Positions 50,992-59,282 of a DNA stretch of 64,000 nucleotides are shown one piece after another. The notes under the pieces are model-generated. The model did no database searches. It worked only from the letters and a program-made list of their open reading frames with translations, and was not told the origin of the DNA. Each line of letters opens with the position of its first letter. The stretch's first letter is position 1. Source of the DNA: Nocardia salmonicida NBRC 13393 (lineage in GTDB: Bacteria > Actinomycetota > Actinomycetes > Mycobacteriales > Mycobacteriaceae); NCBI RefSeq assembly GCF_001613085.1, contig NZ_BDBR01000031.1:1-64000 (forward strand), in the 5' to 3' direction. A program made the position numbers and the translations under genes.

Positions 50992-51618
50992 ATGACAGCC
51001 GTCAAGCCGAATCACACCCCCGCACCCGTCGTCGTCGACCTCAGCGTCGCCGCCCTGCGCGCACGCCTGCACGACGCCCTGTCGGTCTATGTCGCCGCCA
51101 TGGATTACCCCCGCGGCACCGAACACCATCGCGCCCCGATGTGGACCGAACACACCACACGGGCGGGCTGGCGGGCGGTCGCCGCGGTGCTGCCCGACGA
51201 TTCGGGCGGCGTCGACCTGCGCACCGCGCCCATCCTGGCCATCGCCTACGGCTACAGCGGCGCACCGCGGCAGTGGTGGCATCAGCAGGTGCAGACCGGG
51301 ATGCGGCGCTGCGGGTGGCCCGATGCCGCCGCCCGCGACCTGCTCGCCGACTATTTCGAACTCACCGAACTGCACGTCCACCCGGCCGCGCAGGGGCGTG
51401 GGATCGGGGCGCGGCTGCTCGAGCGATTGCTGGCCGACCGCGCCGAGGCGGCCGTGCTGCTGTCGACGCCGGAAGTCCCGGAGGAGGCGAACCGCGCTTG
51501 GAAGCTGTACCGACGAGCCGGATTCACCGATGTGATCCGCAATTTCGTGTTCGCGGGCGATACGCGTCCGTTCGCCATCCTCGGGCGCAGGCTGCCGATG
51601 CCTCCCGCGCACCCGTGA
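50992..51618 (+). CDS. GNAT-family N-acetyltransferase
   Basis: A 208-residue cytoplasmic acetyltransferase. The acetyl-CoA pyrophosphate loop is VHPAAQGRGIGARLLERLL near residue 130, with YFELTELHV before it and the C-terminal AWKLYRRAGFTDVIRNFVFAG. The first 90 residues are less typical and carry GVDLRTAPILAIAYGYSGAP. It corresponds in place to M. tuberculosis Rv2170, a GNAT protein beside lppM that has been reported as a lysine acetyltransferase. The stop overlaps the GTG of the ketolase gene (GTGA), so the two are co-translated. Confidence 0.85.
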   Translation: MTAVKPNHTPAPVVVDLSVAALRARLHDALSVYVAAMDYPRGTEHHRAPMWTEHTTRAGWRAVAAVLPDDSGGVDLRTAPILAIAYGYSGAPRQWWHQQVQTGMRRCGWPDAAARDLLADYFELTELHVHPAAQGRGIGARLLERLLADRAEAAVLLSTPEVPEEANRAWKLYRRAGFTDVIRNFVFAGDTRPFAILGRRLPMPPAHP

Positions 51619-53180
51619 CGACAGTAGTGGTCGGTTCGGGCCACAACGCACTGGTCGCGGCCTGTTATCTGGCGAGAGCCGGGCAGCGGGTAGAGGTGCT
51701 CGAGCGCGACGAGGTGCCCGGTGGCGCGGTGTCGACCGTCGAGCGGTTCCCGGGGCATCTCGTCGATCGCGGATCTTCGGCGCACATCATGATCCGGCAC
51801 ACCGGGATCATCGAGGAGCTCGAGCTCGAGCGGTTCGGGTTGCGCTATCTCGACTGTGATCCATGGGGGTTCACACCGTCCGATGGTGTGCGCGCGCCGA
51901 TCGTGTTCCACCGTGATCTCGACGAGACGTGCGCGTCGATCGCGGCGGCCTGCGGTGTCAAGGACGCTGACGCGTATCGGCGTTTCGTCGGCGTGTGGGG
52001 CGAGCGCAGCGCACGGGTGATGCGCTCGTTCGGTGGGCCGCCGACGCCGGGCAGGCTTCTTCGCTCGTTCTGGGGGCTGGACGCGCGGGCCGGTGGATCC
52101 GCGCTGTCGCGGGAGTTCCTGCAGACCGGTGACGCGCTGCTGGACTTCTGGTTCGACGACGAACGGCTCAAGGCCTCGCTCGCGTGGTTCGGCGCGCAGT
52201 CGGGTCCGCCGATGTCGGAACCGGGTACGGCGTCGATGGCCGGGTTCGCCGCGCTCATGCATACCTTGCCGCCCGGTCGCGCGGTGGGTGGCAGTGGGGC
52301 GCTCAGTGCGGCGTTGATCGCGCGCCTTCGTGCCGACGGCGGCGAGCTGCACACCGGTGACGCCGTCACCTCGCTGCGCCGATCCGGCAGCGGTTGGCAG
52401 GTGGCGACCGAGTCGGGCCGGACTCTGCGGGCCGACACGGTGATCGCGGGTTCCCACATCCTGTCGACGCTCGACCTGTTGCGCGCGGGTGATTTCGACG
52501 CCGCTGCCCTCGACGATTGGCAGCGCCGCATCCGGGTGGGCCCCGGCATCGGCATGGTGGTGCGGCTGGCCACCGATCGGCTACCCGAATACCCCGGGGC
52601 TTCCCCCGCCGAATCCGCCCGTGGTCTGCAGTTTCTCGTCTCGGATCGTCGACAGCTCCGACTGGCCCACGGTGCCGCGCTGGCCGGTTCACTGCCGCCA
52701 CGTCCGGTGGTGCTCGCGATGAGTTTCAGCGCGCTCGACCCGTCCATCGCGCCCGCGGGCGAACATCAGCTATCGCTGTGGGCGCAATGGCATCCCTATG
52801 AGCTCGCCGACGGCGGCGACTGGGCAGCACACGCCGAGCACGAGGCCGATCGGATCGTCGCCGAGGTCGAACGGTACGCCCCGGGTTTCGCCTCGTCGGT
52901 GCGCCGACGATTCACGCAGACGCCGGTCGATCTCGAGCGGGAGATGGGTCTGCGCGGCGGCAATGTCATGCACGTGGAGATGTCGCTCGATCAGATGATG
53001 ATGTGGCGCCCGCTGCCGGAGTTGTCGGGCCAGCGCGTCCCCGGCGCTCCCGGCCTGTACCTGACCGGCGCGTCCACCCACCCCGGCGGCGGAGTGTCCG
53101 GAGCAAGCGGGCGCAGCGCGGCCCGATTGGTTCTTGGCGATCGCCGTAAGCGCCGCTTCACCCTGCCGCACAAGCGATGA
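51615..53180 (+). CDS. crtO: CrtO-type beta-carotene ketolase (FAD-dependent)
   Basis: A 521-residue FAD enzyme of the phytoene-desaturase superfamily. The dinucleotide fold is VVVGSGHNALVAACYLARAG, followed by EVLERDEVPGGAVSTVERF and DRGSSAHIMIRHTGIIEEL. These and the C-terminal LTGASTHPGGGVSGASGRSA closely resemble the CrtO ketolase of Rhodococcus, which adds a 4-keto group to gamma- or beta-carotene (recall, not searched). Start is GTG 51615, overlapping the GNAT stop; a longer frame from 50847 is not real. A cruF-like gene overlaps its 3' end by four bases, giving a pigment operon. Confidence 0.85.
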   Translation: MTTVVVGSGHNALVAACYLARAGQRVEVLERDEVPGGAVSTVERFPGHLVDRGSSAHIMIRHTGIIEELELERFGLRYLDCDPWGFTPSDGVRAPIVFHRDLDETCASIAAACGVKDADAYRRFVGVWGERSARVMRSFGGPPTPGRLLRSFWGLDARAGGSALSREFLQTGDALLDFWFDDERLKASLAWFGAQSGPPMSEPGTASMAGFAALMHTLPPGRAVGGSGALSAALIARLRADGGELHTGDAVTSLRRSGSGWQVATESGRTLRADTVIAGSHILSTLDLLRAGDFDAAALDDWQRRIRVGPGIGMVVRLATDRLPEYPGASPAESARGLQFLVSDRRQLRLAHGAALAGSLPPRPVVLAMSFSALDPSIAPAGEHQLSLWAQWHPYELADGGDWAAHAEHEADRIVAEVERYAPGFASSVRRRFTQTPVDLEREMGLRGGNVMHVEMSLDQMMMWRPLPELSGQRVPGAPGLYLTGASTHPGGGVSGASGRSAARLVLGDRRKRRFTLPHKR

Positions 53181-54097
53181 AAGCGTCGTCGTCGTACCGC
53201 CTGAGTCCGTTCGGGTGCGCTCCGCCGCGAACTCGCTGGGTTCGGGTCGATCCCCGCCGTGCGATTCCCGCTGTCATCGCGCTGGCTTTGGTGCTCGTGC
53301 AGATCACCTATCCCTTGAGTGCGGGTGTGGCACGCGATCGGATCACCGTTGTCGTGGTGGCTCTGTCGGCCGCGACGGCCTTGTCGCACGCGGCGACGAC
53401 GCGCGGATTGCGGTGGGCCTGCGGATTCTTCGTCATCGTGTCCGGGCTCGGGCTCATCGCCGAGATCGTCGGCACCGCGACCGGGTTCCCCTTCGGCAGC
53501 TACGCCTACGCCGTCGATCGGCTCGGGCCGGCGTTCGCCGATGTTCCGCTGGCGGTGCCGTTGGCGTGGACCGGCGGGCTGTACCCGATCTGGATCGTCG
53601 CGAGCATGCTGGTGTCCGACGGGCCCCAGGTCGGGTCGAACGTCCGGCGGGTGGGGCTGTTCGCCCTCGGTGCGGTCGGCTGGGATCTGTTCCTCGATCC
53701 GCAGATGGTCGCCGACGGCCAGTGGACGTGGGCGGTCACCGACGCCGGTCTCCCCGGTCTGCCCGAGATCCCGTACACGAACTACCTGGGCTGGGCGCTC
53801 GTCGCCGGGATCATGGCGGTGCTGCTCACCGTGCTCGACCAGCGCCTCGCGCCCCCGCACGACCCCTCGGTGGCGGTCCCGGTCGCGGTGTTCGGGTGGA
53901 CCTGGCTCGGCTCGGCCCTCGCGCACGCGGTATTCCTCGGTCTCCCCGCGTCGGCGATCTGGGGTTTCGCCGGTCTCGGTGTGCTCGGATTCCCCTTGTT
54001 TCGGCGTGTGCGGCCCCTGGCAACGCGCGTTCCGATCGGCCGACCCCGCCGAGACACACCCCGATTCCGGGCGAAAACGCCTGATCGGCACGGGTGA
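53177..54097 (+). CDS. cruF: Carotenoid biosynthesis membrane protein, CruF-like
   Basis: A 306-residue membrane protein with about seven helices of the carotenoid-biosynthesis family (formerly DUF422), which includes CruF 1',2'-hydratases and C50 hydratases. Characteristic stretches are FGSYAYAVDRLGPAFADVPLAVP near residue 98, VGWDLFLDPQMVADGQWTW near 172 and PYTNYLGWALVAGI near 198. It probably hydrates the psi end of a carotenoid to give a tertiary hydroxyl. ATG 53177 overlaps the ketolase stop by four bases. Confidence 0.82.
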   Translation: MKASSSYRLSPFGCAPPRTRWVRVDPRRAIPAVIALALVLVQITYPLSAGVARDRITVVVVALSAATALSHAATTRGLRWACGFFVIVSGLGLIAEIVGTATGFPFGSYAYAVDRLGPAFADVPLAVPLAWTGGLYPIWIVASMLVSDGPQVGSNVRRVGLFALGAVGWDLFLDPQMVADGQWTWAVTDAGLPGLPEIPYTNYLGWALVAGIMAVLLTVLDQRLAPPHDPSVAVPVAVFGWTWLGSALAHAVFLGLPASAIWGFAGLGVLGFPLFRRVRPLATRVPIGRPRRDTPRFRAKTPDRHG

Positions 54098-54148
54098 GCG
54101 GTGCGCGGTGGGCCCGTCGTGTGGGCTCTGGGGCCTGAGCCTGGCACG

Positions 54149-54937
54149 ATGTCAACCGTGCAGCCGAGTCCCGTCGCCGAGATGCCCGCTCCTTCGCCGC
54201 GTCGTTCCGTGCCCGCGCGGCGCGTCGCGGCCGTTGCCGTCCTGCTGGCATTGCTCGTGCCCGCGCTGGCCGGGTGCCTGCGAGTGCAGGTGTCGATGGG
54301 GGTGTCGTCGAACGACCGCGTGTCGGGGCGGATCGTCGCCGCGGTGGTGCCGACCGGGCCCGAGGACAAGGGACCCCAGCTGAAGGCGCCGGAGTCGTTG
54401 GCGGCGAAGGTACGGGTGGAGAACTACAACCAGGACGGGTATATCGGCACCCAGGTGTTCTTCGACGATCTGTCCTTCGGCGAGGTCGGCCAGCTGGGCG
54501 GGCTCTCGGATCAGACGCAGGGCATGTTCACCCTCGACTTCCAGCGCAGTGGCGATCTGGTGAGTCTCACCGGGCGGGTCGATCTGGAATCGGTCCCCCC
54601 GCATGGCTCGGATGTGCAGTTCTCCGTAGCGTTCCCCGCCCGCGTCGCCAAGACCAACGGCACCCGCGAGACCACCGACAGCGAGAACACCGTGTCGTGG
54701 AAGCTGCCCGCGGGCGAGGTGTCGACCATGCGCGCCGAGGTGAAGTACGCCGACCCCAACACCCGTTCGTTCGCGGGCTGGGCGGGCATCGTCGGCGGCA
54801 TCACCCTCGCGGTGGCCGCGCTGATCGCGGGCCTGGCGTTCCGTGATCGCAACCCCGGCCCGCCGAACGCGCCGCGCGGCGGCTTCTCCCCCTCCGAGAT
54901 GTGGCGCGAGATCTCCAGTCGCAGACTGGGCCGTTGA
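54149..54937 (+). CDS. lppM: Lipoprotein LppM
   Basis: A 262-residue lipoprotein with a lipobox LAGC at Cys43, a beta-rich external domain (VSMGVSSNDRVSGRIVAAVV at its start, VENYNQDGYIGTQVFFDDLS in the middle) and a C-terminal membrane helix (about 221-241) with a short basic tail. This matches LppM of M. tuberculosis (Rv2171), a phosphoinositide-binding lipoprotein involved in phagosome handling. I start at ATG 54149 (MSTVQPSPVAEM); GTG 54101 or 54158 are alternatives. In mycobacteria it also follows the GNAT gene; here two pigment genes lie between. Confidence 0.85.
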   Translation: MSTVQPSPVAEMPAPSPRRSVPARRVAAVAVLLALLVPALAGCLRVQVSMGVSSNDRVSGRIVAAVVPTGPEDKGPQLKAPESLAAKVRVENYNQDGYIGTQVFFDDLSFGEVGQLGGLSDQTQGMFTLDFQRSGDLVSLTGRVDLESVPPHGSDVQFSVAFPARVAKTNGTRETTDSENTVSWKLPAGEVSTMRAEVKYADPNTRSFAGWAGIVGGITLAVAALIAGLAFRDRNPGPPNAPRGGFSPSEMWREISSRRLGR

Positions 54938-54938
54938 C

Positions 54939-56111
54939 GTGGGCGCGGCGGCCCGCTACCTGACCTGGGCGGGCACGGGTCTGGCCGTGCTCGGCGCGAC
55001 CACCGCCGCCTACAACCTGGTCACCCTGCGCACCCTGCCACGCGGAGTCGCTGGCGTGATCGAACCGGTCACGGTGTGCGTCCCCGCCCGGGACGAAGCC
55101 GCCCGTCTGCCCGCGCTGATCGCCGACCTTCGCGCCCAAACCGGCGTCCCCCGCATGAATGTGCTGATCCTCGACGACGCGTCCACCGACGACACCTACG
55201 AAGCCGCACTGGCCGCGATCGCCGCAGACGAGCGCTTCACCGTCCTGCGCTCTGCCGCCCACCCCGCCCCCGGCTGGACCGGCAAAGCCGCCGCCTGCGC
55301 GCGCCTCGCCGCCCGCACCGACGCGGCCGCCCTGGTCTTCGTCGACGCAGACGTCCGCCTCGCGCCCCACGCCGTCGCCGCGGCGGTGACCGAATTACGC
55401 AGGCGCTGTGCGGGTTTGGTGTCGGCCTGGCCGATCCAGGAAGCCGGTTCGACCACCGAGCGCTTGGTCCAGCCGTTGCTCGCGTGGTCGTGGGCGTCGA
55501 CCCTGCCGGTCGGCCCGGCCAATCACAGTCTGCGACCGTCCACCGCCGTCGCGTGCGGGCAGTTCCTCGCCGTCGACGCCGAGGCCTACCGCGCGGGCGG
55601 CGGTCACGCGGCCGTCGCCGCCAGCGCCACCGAGGATCTCGACCTCGCCCGTGCCGTGCGTCGCGCGGGCCACCGCACCGCGCTGGTGACCGCGGGCCCG
55701 GCCGCCAGGACCCGAATGTATACCGGCCGAACCGAGCTCACCGACGGCTACACCCGCTGGCTGTGGTCGGCCTACGGCGGCCGTCTCGACACCGGTGCGG
55801 CCATCGCCATCCTTGCCGCCCTTGCCTATTGGATCCCCCCACTGGCAGCGATCTTCGGCCGCGGACGCACCCGTCGAGCAGGTCTGCTCGGCTACCTGGC
55901 CGCCGTCACGAGCCGACTCACCGCCCGCACCATCGAAACCTGCCGAGCGCCTACAGGTTCCGACATAGCCTCGGCTGTTGCCCACCCACTCTCGGTGGCC
56001 CACTACCTCAGCCTGTGGACCCGCTCCCACCATCGTCACCGCACCGGCCGGCTGCGCTGGAAACAACGCCCCCTGGTCACACCCGACAACCCGATCGCCA
56101 AGCACGCCTGA
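54939..56111 (+). CDS. Family 2 glycosyltransferase, probably carotenoid-specific
   Basis: A 390-residue GT-A enzyme with an N-terminal membrane helix and two or more C-terminal helices. Donor-site motifs: TVCVPARDEAARLPALIADL, NVLILDDASTD, PGWTGKAAACARLA and LVFVDADVRL (DxD). TEDLDLARAVRRAGH near residue 230 is the acceptor-site ED motif. This form resembles CruG/CruC carotenoid glycosyltransferases. With CrtO and CruF-like genes next to it, transfer of a sugar to the hydroxyl added by CruF is the best guess. GTG 54939 lies one base after the lppM stop. Confidence 0.75.
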   Translation: MGAAARYLTWAGTGLAVLGATTAAYNLVTLRTLPRGVAGVIEPVTVCVPARDEAARLPALIADLRAQTGVPRMNVLILDDASTDDTYEAALAAIAADERFTVLRSAAHPAPGWTGKAAACARLAARTDAAALVFVDADVRLAPHAVAAAVTELRRRCAGLVSAWPIQEAGSTTERLVQPLLAWSWASTLPVGPANHSLRPSTAVACGQFLAVDAEAYRAGGGHAAVAASATEDLDLARAVRRAGHRTALVTAGPAARTRMYTGRTELTDGYTRWLWSAYGGRLDTGAAIAILAALAYWIPPLAAIFGRGRTRRAGLLGYLAAVTSRLTARTIETCRAPTGSDIASAVAHPLSVAHYLSLWTRSHHRHRTGRLRWKQRPLVTPDNPIAKHA

Positions 56112-56147
56112 GCCGCTTCGAACCCCACCGCCGGCCAGCGAGCGCAC

Positions 56148-56867
56148 TCACTTCACTTCGGTGATCCCGATGGTCGGAAAGAAGAAGCAGGATCGGCCCG
56201 CATTGTCGGTGGTGCCGAAGACAGCGGCCAGCACAGTGCCCCGACCGGTATCGACGGGCACAGCACGAACACCGCCGACCGGGATCGCGGCGAAGAGGAA
56301 GTCACGAATGGCGGTCTCGGCGAGCGGACGCAACTCGACGGGAACCTCGGGCGGCACCATCGCGCGCACGATGTCGGCGATCGGACCCATCGAGGCCATC
56401 CCGCCCCGCCCGGTGCTGATATTGAGCCAGGCCACCTGCATACCGGAGGTCTTCGTGGCGGCGGTGTCGGGAGCGAGCCCGTAGGGCAGGAAGGTGAACA
56501 GCGTCTGGCCGGATTTCACGGCCGAGAGATCGAGTCCGGGTATCGGGAGGGTGCTCGTCGGCCACGGGCCGGGGACCGCGCCCGCGACGGCCGGGACGAG
56601 GCCCGCTCCGTCACCGGTGCAGTTCGCGGCGACCGTGGGGTAGAGAAACGGCTGGATACCCATGGCTTTCAGCGTCTCGACGACGGTTTGGTAGGCGCCG
56701 AGCAGATCACCCGGCCCCGCCGCGGGCGTGGCATTCGGTGCGTCCCTGGTGACAACAGGCGTCACCGGCGCGGCCGGTTCGCCGACGGCCGACGGCACGC
56801 CCAGCAGCAGCGCGGCGGCGCAGGCCACCAGCGAGGTCAGTGTGGTGGAACGACGCGGCATGATCAC
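56148..56867 (-). CDS. Secreted protein of unknown function
   Basis: A 239-residue exported protein. A Sec signal peptide (MPRRSTTLTSLVACAAALLLG, cleaved near VGEPA) is followed by a domain with PFLYPTVAANCTGDGAGLVPAVAGAVPG-type text, GPWPTSTLPIPGLDLSAVKS, FTFLPYGLAPDT and the C-terminal CFFFPTIGITEV. Two cysteines, one in each half, could pair. Similar proteins occur in Nocardia and Rhodococcus near lppM; I know no function. I chose GTG 56867 since GAGGAG is six bases upstream; ATG 56861 is two codons later. It converges with the glycosyltransferase gene. Confidence 0.75.
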   Translation of the reverse strand: MIMPRRSTTLTSLVACAAALLLGVPSAVGEPAAPVTPVVTRDAPNATPAAGPGDLLGAYQTVVETLKAMGIQPFLYPTVAANCTGDGAGLVPAVAGAVPGPWPTSTLPIPGLDLSAVKSGQTLFTFLPYGLAPDTAATKTSGMQVAWLNISTGRGGMASMGPIADIVRAMVPPEVPVELRPLAETAIRDFLFAAIPVGGVRAVPVDTGRGTVLAAVFGTTDNAGRSCFFFPTIGITEVK

Positions 56868-57235
56868 GACGTACTCCTCATCGACGCAGAGGAGCCCGAC
56901 GCTACCGCGTGCGAGGTGTGAATCAGGCCAGGTGAAGTAACCGGCCGTTCGGCGCGTCGCAATCTCGCAGCGACCGCAGCTCGGCGTCCGCCCGCAACTC
57001 GCCACCCGATCCGGCGACCACTGCGCAGCGCTCCCACGCCACCCGCCTGGACGACCGATCGTCTCGCCCCCCCGATCACGGCCGTCCGCGGGTCACTGAC
57101 CACGCCGAACCGGGGCAATTATGACTGCGTCTACGGCCGCCTCCAAGCTCTGCGCTCACGATGATTTCTACCGTTGTGCGCAGTCGCGCATATGCCACAT
57201 GCTGATTCAGCTCGGGCCACGAACCCGGGGCGCAA
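56868..57235. other. Non-coding stretch before the SAM riboswitch
   Basis: I see no supported gene in these 368 bases. Frames found here are short, on mixed strands and lack ribosome binding sites. It must hold the divergent promoters of the secreted-protein gene and the sulfur operon. A long plus-strand frame from 57121 would cover the riboswitch and leader peptide and is not accepted. Confidence 0.7.
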
Positions 57236-57323
57236 CCATCCAGAGCGACCGAGAGACCTGGCTCGATGACGTCGCAGCAACCCGCCCGTTTCAGGGTGTG
57301 GGTGCTTCTGCCGGGATCGATGG
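57236..57323 (+). ncRNA. SAM-I riboswitch (S-box leader)
   Basis: All main parts of the SAM-I fold are visible: P1 CCATC (57236-57240) with GATGG (57319-57323), the junction CAGAG, P2 CGAC (57246-57249) with GTCG (57271-57274) enclosing the GAG/CTC helix and the conserved GAGACCTGGCTCGATGAC, the core CAGCAACC (57275-57282), P3 CGCCC with GGGTG (57283-57298) and the GGGTGCTTCTGCC block. The ribosome binding site GGAGGAG of the leader peptide starts within the 3' P1 strand, so SAM binding should block its translation. Confidence 0.85.
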
Positions 57324-57334
57324 AGGAGATTTTC

Positions 57335-57406
57335 GTGCTGAACGTGGGCTACCGCCGCCGACATATCGACCAGTGCCGGGTGACAGCGACGGCGTGTCGG
57401 GTCTGA
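57335..57406 (+). CDS. Cysteine-containing leader peptide
   Basis: A 23-codon frame starting at GTG with GGAGGAG (57322-57328) six bases ahead. The peptide contains RRRHIDQCRV and ends TACRV, with two cysteine codons (TGC, TGT) near the end. This fits the RRHIDxxRVxxxxCR pattern of putative leader peptides that precede sulfur-assimilation operons in many actinobacteria, thought to sense cysteine supply by ribosome stalling. It sits between the SAM-I riboswitch and the first transporter gene. Too short for normal gene finding, but start signal, motif and context agree. Confidence 0.78.
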   Translation: MLNVGYRRRHIDQCRVTATACRV

Positions 57407-57484
57407 GCGCCGCCAGATCGCGAACCCGTCGCTGGCCGGGTGGAGGTCACCGTGCCTCGTTCCACTGTTTTCCGAAGGACTCCC

Positions 57485-58492
57485 ATGACCGCGTCTGCCG
57501 TATCCGGCGCCGAGACCGCGCCCTTACCGCCCGGCGACGCTCCCCCCACTGAGCCGGAATCCGCCGACAAGGCGCCCGAGGACCTCCCCCGGATCGCCGG
57601 ATCGTGGCACCCGTGGCGTTGGATCGTCGGGACGGTCGCGCTGGTAGTCGTCGCCCAGTTCGCGCACGGTCTGATCACCAATCCCGGCTGGGACTGGGGC
57701 ACTTTCGCCCAGTACTTCACCGCGAAGTCGGTGATGGCCGCGCTCCGGGTGACCATCGAGCTGACCCTGTGGGGCACCGTTCTCGGTTTCGTGCTCGGCA
57801 CGCTGCTGGCGATCGGGCGGGTGTCGAACAATCCCGTACTGCGGGTGATCGCGTGGACCTACATCTGGGCGTTCCGTTCGATCCCGCTGATCGTGCAGCT
57901 GCTGTTCTGGTTCAACATCGCCTACCTGTATCCCCGCCTGTCCGTGGGCATTCCGTTCGGTCCGGCCGTCTTCGATTTCGAAGTCAACGGCGTCATCAGT
58001 GGTTTCACCGCGGCGGTGATCGGTCTGGCCCTGCATCAGGCGGCGTACTCGGCCGAGTTGATCCGCGCGGGTCTGCTCGCCGTGGACGACGGTCAGCTCG
58101 AAGCTGCCGCCGCGCTGGGCATTCCGCGCCGGCGGCAGTTCCGCACGATCGTGTTGCCGCAGGCGATGCGCTCGATTCTGCCGAACGCGGCCAACGAGGT
58201 GATCAGCCTGTTCAAGGGCACCTCGATCGTGTCGGTGATGGCGATCGCGGAGCTGTTCTACCAGGTGCAGGTGATCTTCGGGCGCAACGGCCGAGTGGTG
58301 CCGCTGCTCATGGTGGCGACCGTCTGGTACATCGTGCTCACCACGGCTCTGTCGATCGTCCAGTACTACATCGAACGCCACTACGCCAAGGGCGCGCACC
58401 GCGAGGCGCCGCCGACACCGTGGCAGCGGGTCCGCGCCAAGGTCACCGAGATCGCCGCCGGTGCGGCCGCACCCCGAGGAGCAACCCGATGA
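57485..58492 (+). CDS. Amino acid-type ABC transporter permease
   Basis: A 335-residue membrane subunit of the HisM/GlnP family with five or six helices after a Pro-rich cytoplasmic N-terminus. The ATPase-contact EAA loop is EAAAALGIPRRRQFRTIVLP near residue 205, followed by NEVISLFKGTSIVSVMAIAE. I start at ATG 57485 with GAAGGA before it; GTG 57452 with GGAGG at 57442-57446 is an equally good ribosome site and would add 11 residues. The stop overlaps the ATPase gene as ATGA. The SAM-I/leader peptide control marks it as part of a sulfur-source importer. Confidence 0.88.
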   Translation: MTASAVSGAETAPLPPGDAPPTEPESADKAPEDLPRIAGSWHPWRWIVGTVALVVVAQFAHGLITNPGWDWGTFAQYFTAKSVMAALRVTIELTLWGTVLGFVLGTLLAIGRVSNNPVLRVIAWTYIWAFRSIPLIVQLLFWFNIAYLYPRLSVGIPFGPAVFDFEVNGVISGFTAAVIGLALHQAAYSAELIRAGLLAVDDGQLEAAAALGIPRRRQFRTIVLPQAMRSILPNAANEVISLFKGTSIVSVMAIAELFYQVQVIFGRNGRVVPLLMVATVWYIVLTTALSIVQYYIERHYAKGAHREAPPTPWQRVRAKVTEIAAGAAAPRGATR

Positions 58493-59250
58493 CCGCAGCG
58501 GTGCTGGCGCGCGGAATCCGCAAGTCCTACAACGGCACCGAGGTACTGCGTGGCGTGGATCTGGCGGTGGACACCGGCGAGGTGGTCGCCGTGATCGGAC
58601 CGTCCGGCTCGGGCAAGTCCACCCTGTTGCGGGTGCTCAACCATCTGGAAGCGCAGGACGCGGGCACGGTTCACGTCGACGGTGAGCTGATCGGTTACCG
58701 GCAACGTGGCAACATCCTGCGTTCGCTGCCCGACCACGCGGTGCGCGCCCAGCGCAGCCACATCGGCTTCGTGTTCCAGCAGTTCAACCTGTTCCCGCAT
58801 CTCACCGTGCTCGACAATGTGGTGCTCGCCCCGATCTCGGCACAGCGCCGCCCGCGCGGTGAGGTGGTCGCCGAGGCGAAACAGCTCCTGGATCGGGTGG
58901 GCCTGGCCGATTTCGTCGACGCTTACCCCCGGCGGCTCTCCGGCGGACAGCAGCAGCGCGTGGCCATCGCGCGGGCGCTCGCCTTGAAACCACGACTGAT
59001 CCTGTTCGACGAGCCCACCTCCGCACTCGACCCGGAACTGGTGGGCGAAGTCCTCGCGGTGATCCGCGATCTCGCGCACAGCGGCACCGCCCTGGTGATC
59101 GTCACCCACGAAATCGGATTCGCCCGTGAGGTCGCCGACACCGTGGTGTTCCTCGACGAGGGACAGATCGTCGAACAGGGCCCGGCGGCCACCGTTCTCG
59201 ACCAACCGACACATCCACGCACGCAGGCATTCCTGTCGCGCGTGCGCTGA
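58489..59250 (+). CDS. Amino acid-type ABC transporter ATP-binding protein
   Basis: A 253-residue ATPase of the GlnQ/HisP class. Walker A GPSGSGKST is at 37-45, Q-loop FVFQQFNLFPHLTV near 90, signature LSGGQQQRVAIARAL near 150, Walker B LILFDEPTSALDPE near 170 and switch His in VTHEIGFA near 204. It lacks the C-terminal regulatory domain of MetN, so it is not a MetNI-type methionine importer by sequence. An unusual ERSLPDHAVRAQ-type insertion (about 72-84) lies between the beta-subdomain and the Q-loop. Coupled to the permease gene. Confidence 0.93.
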   Translation: MTAAVLARGIRKSYNGTEVLRGVDLAVDTGEVVAVIGPSGSGKSTLLRVLNHLEAQDAGTVHVDGELIGYRQRGNILRSLPDHAVRAQRSHIGFVFQQFNLFPHLTVLDNVVLAPISAQRRPRGEVVAEAKQLLDRVGLADFVDAYPRRLSGGQQQRVAIARALALKPRLILFDEPTSALDPELVGEVLAVIRDLAHSGTALVIVTHEIGFAREVADTVVFLDEGQIVEQGPAATVLDQPTHPRTQAFLSRVR

Positions 59251-59282
59251 TCATCCCCTCCCACGAACAGGTTTCGACACTG

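Noticed and set aside
57121..57552. 143-codon plus-strand frame before the permease gene
   Set aside because: It spans the SAM-I riboswitch and leader peptide in another frame, has no ribosome binding site and no family features.
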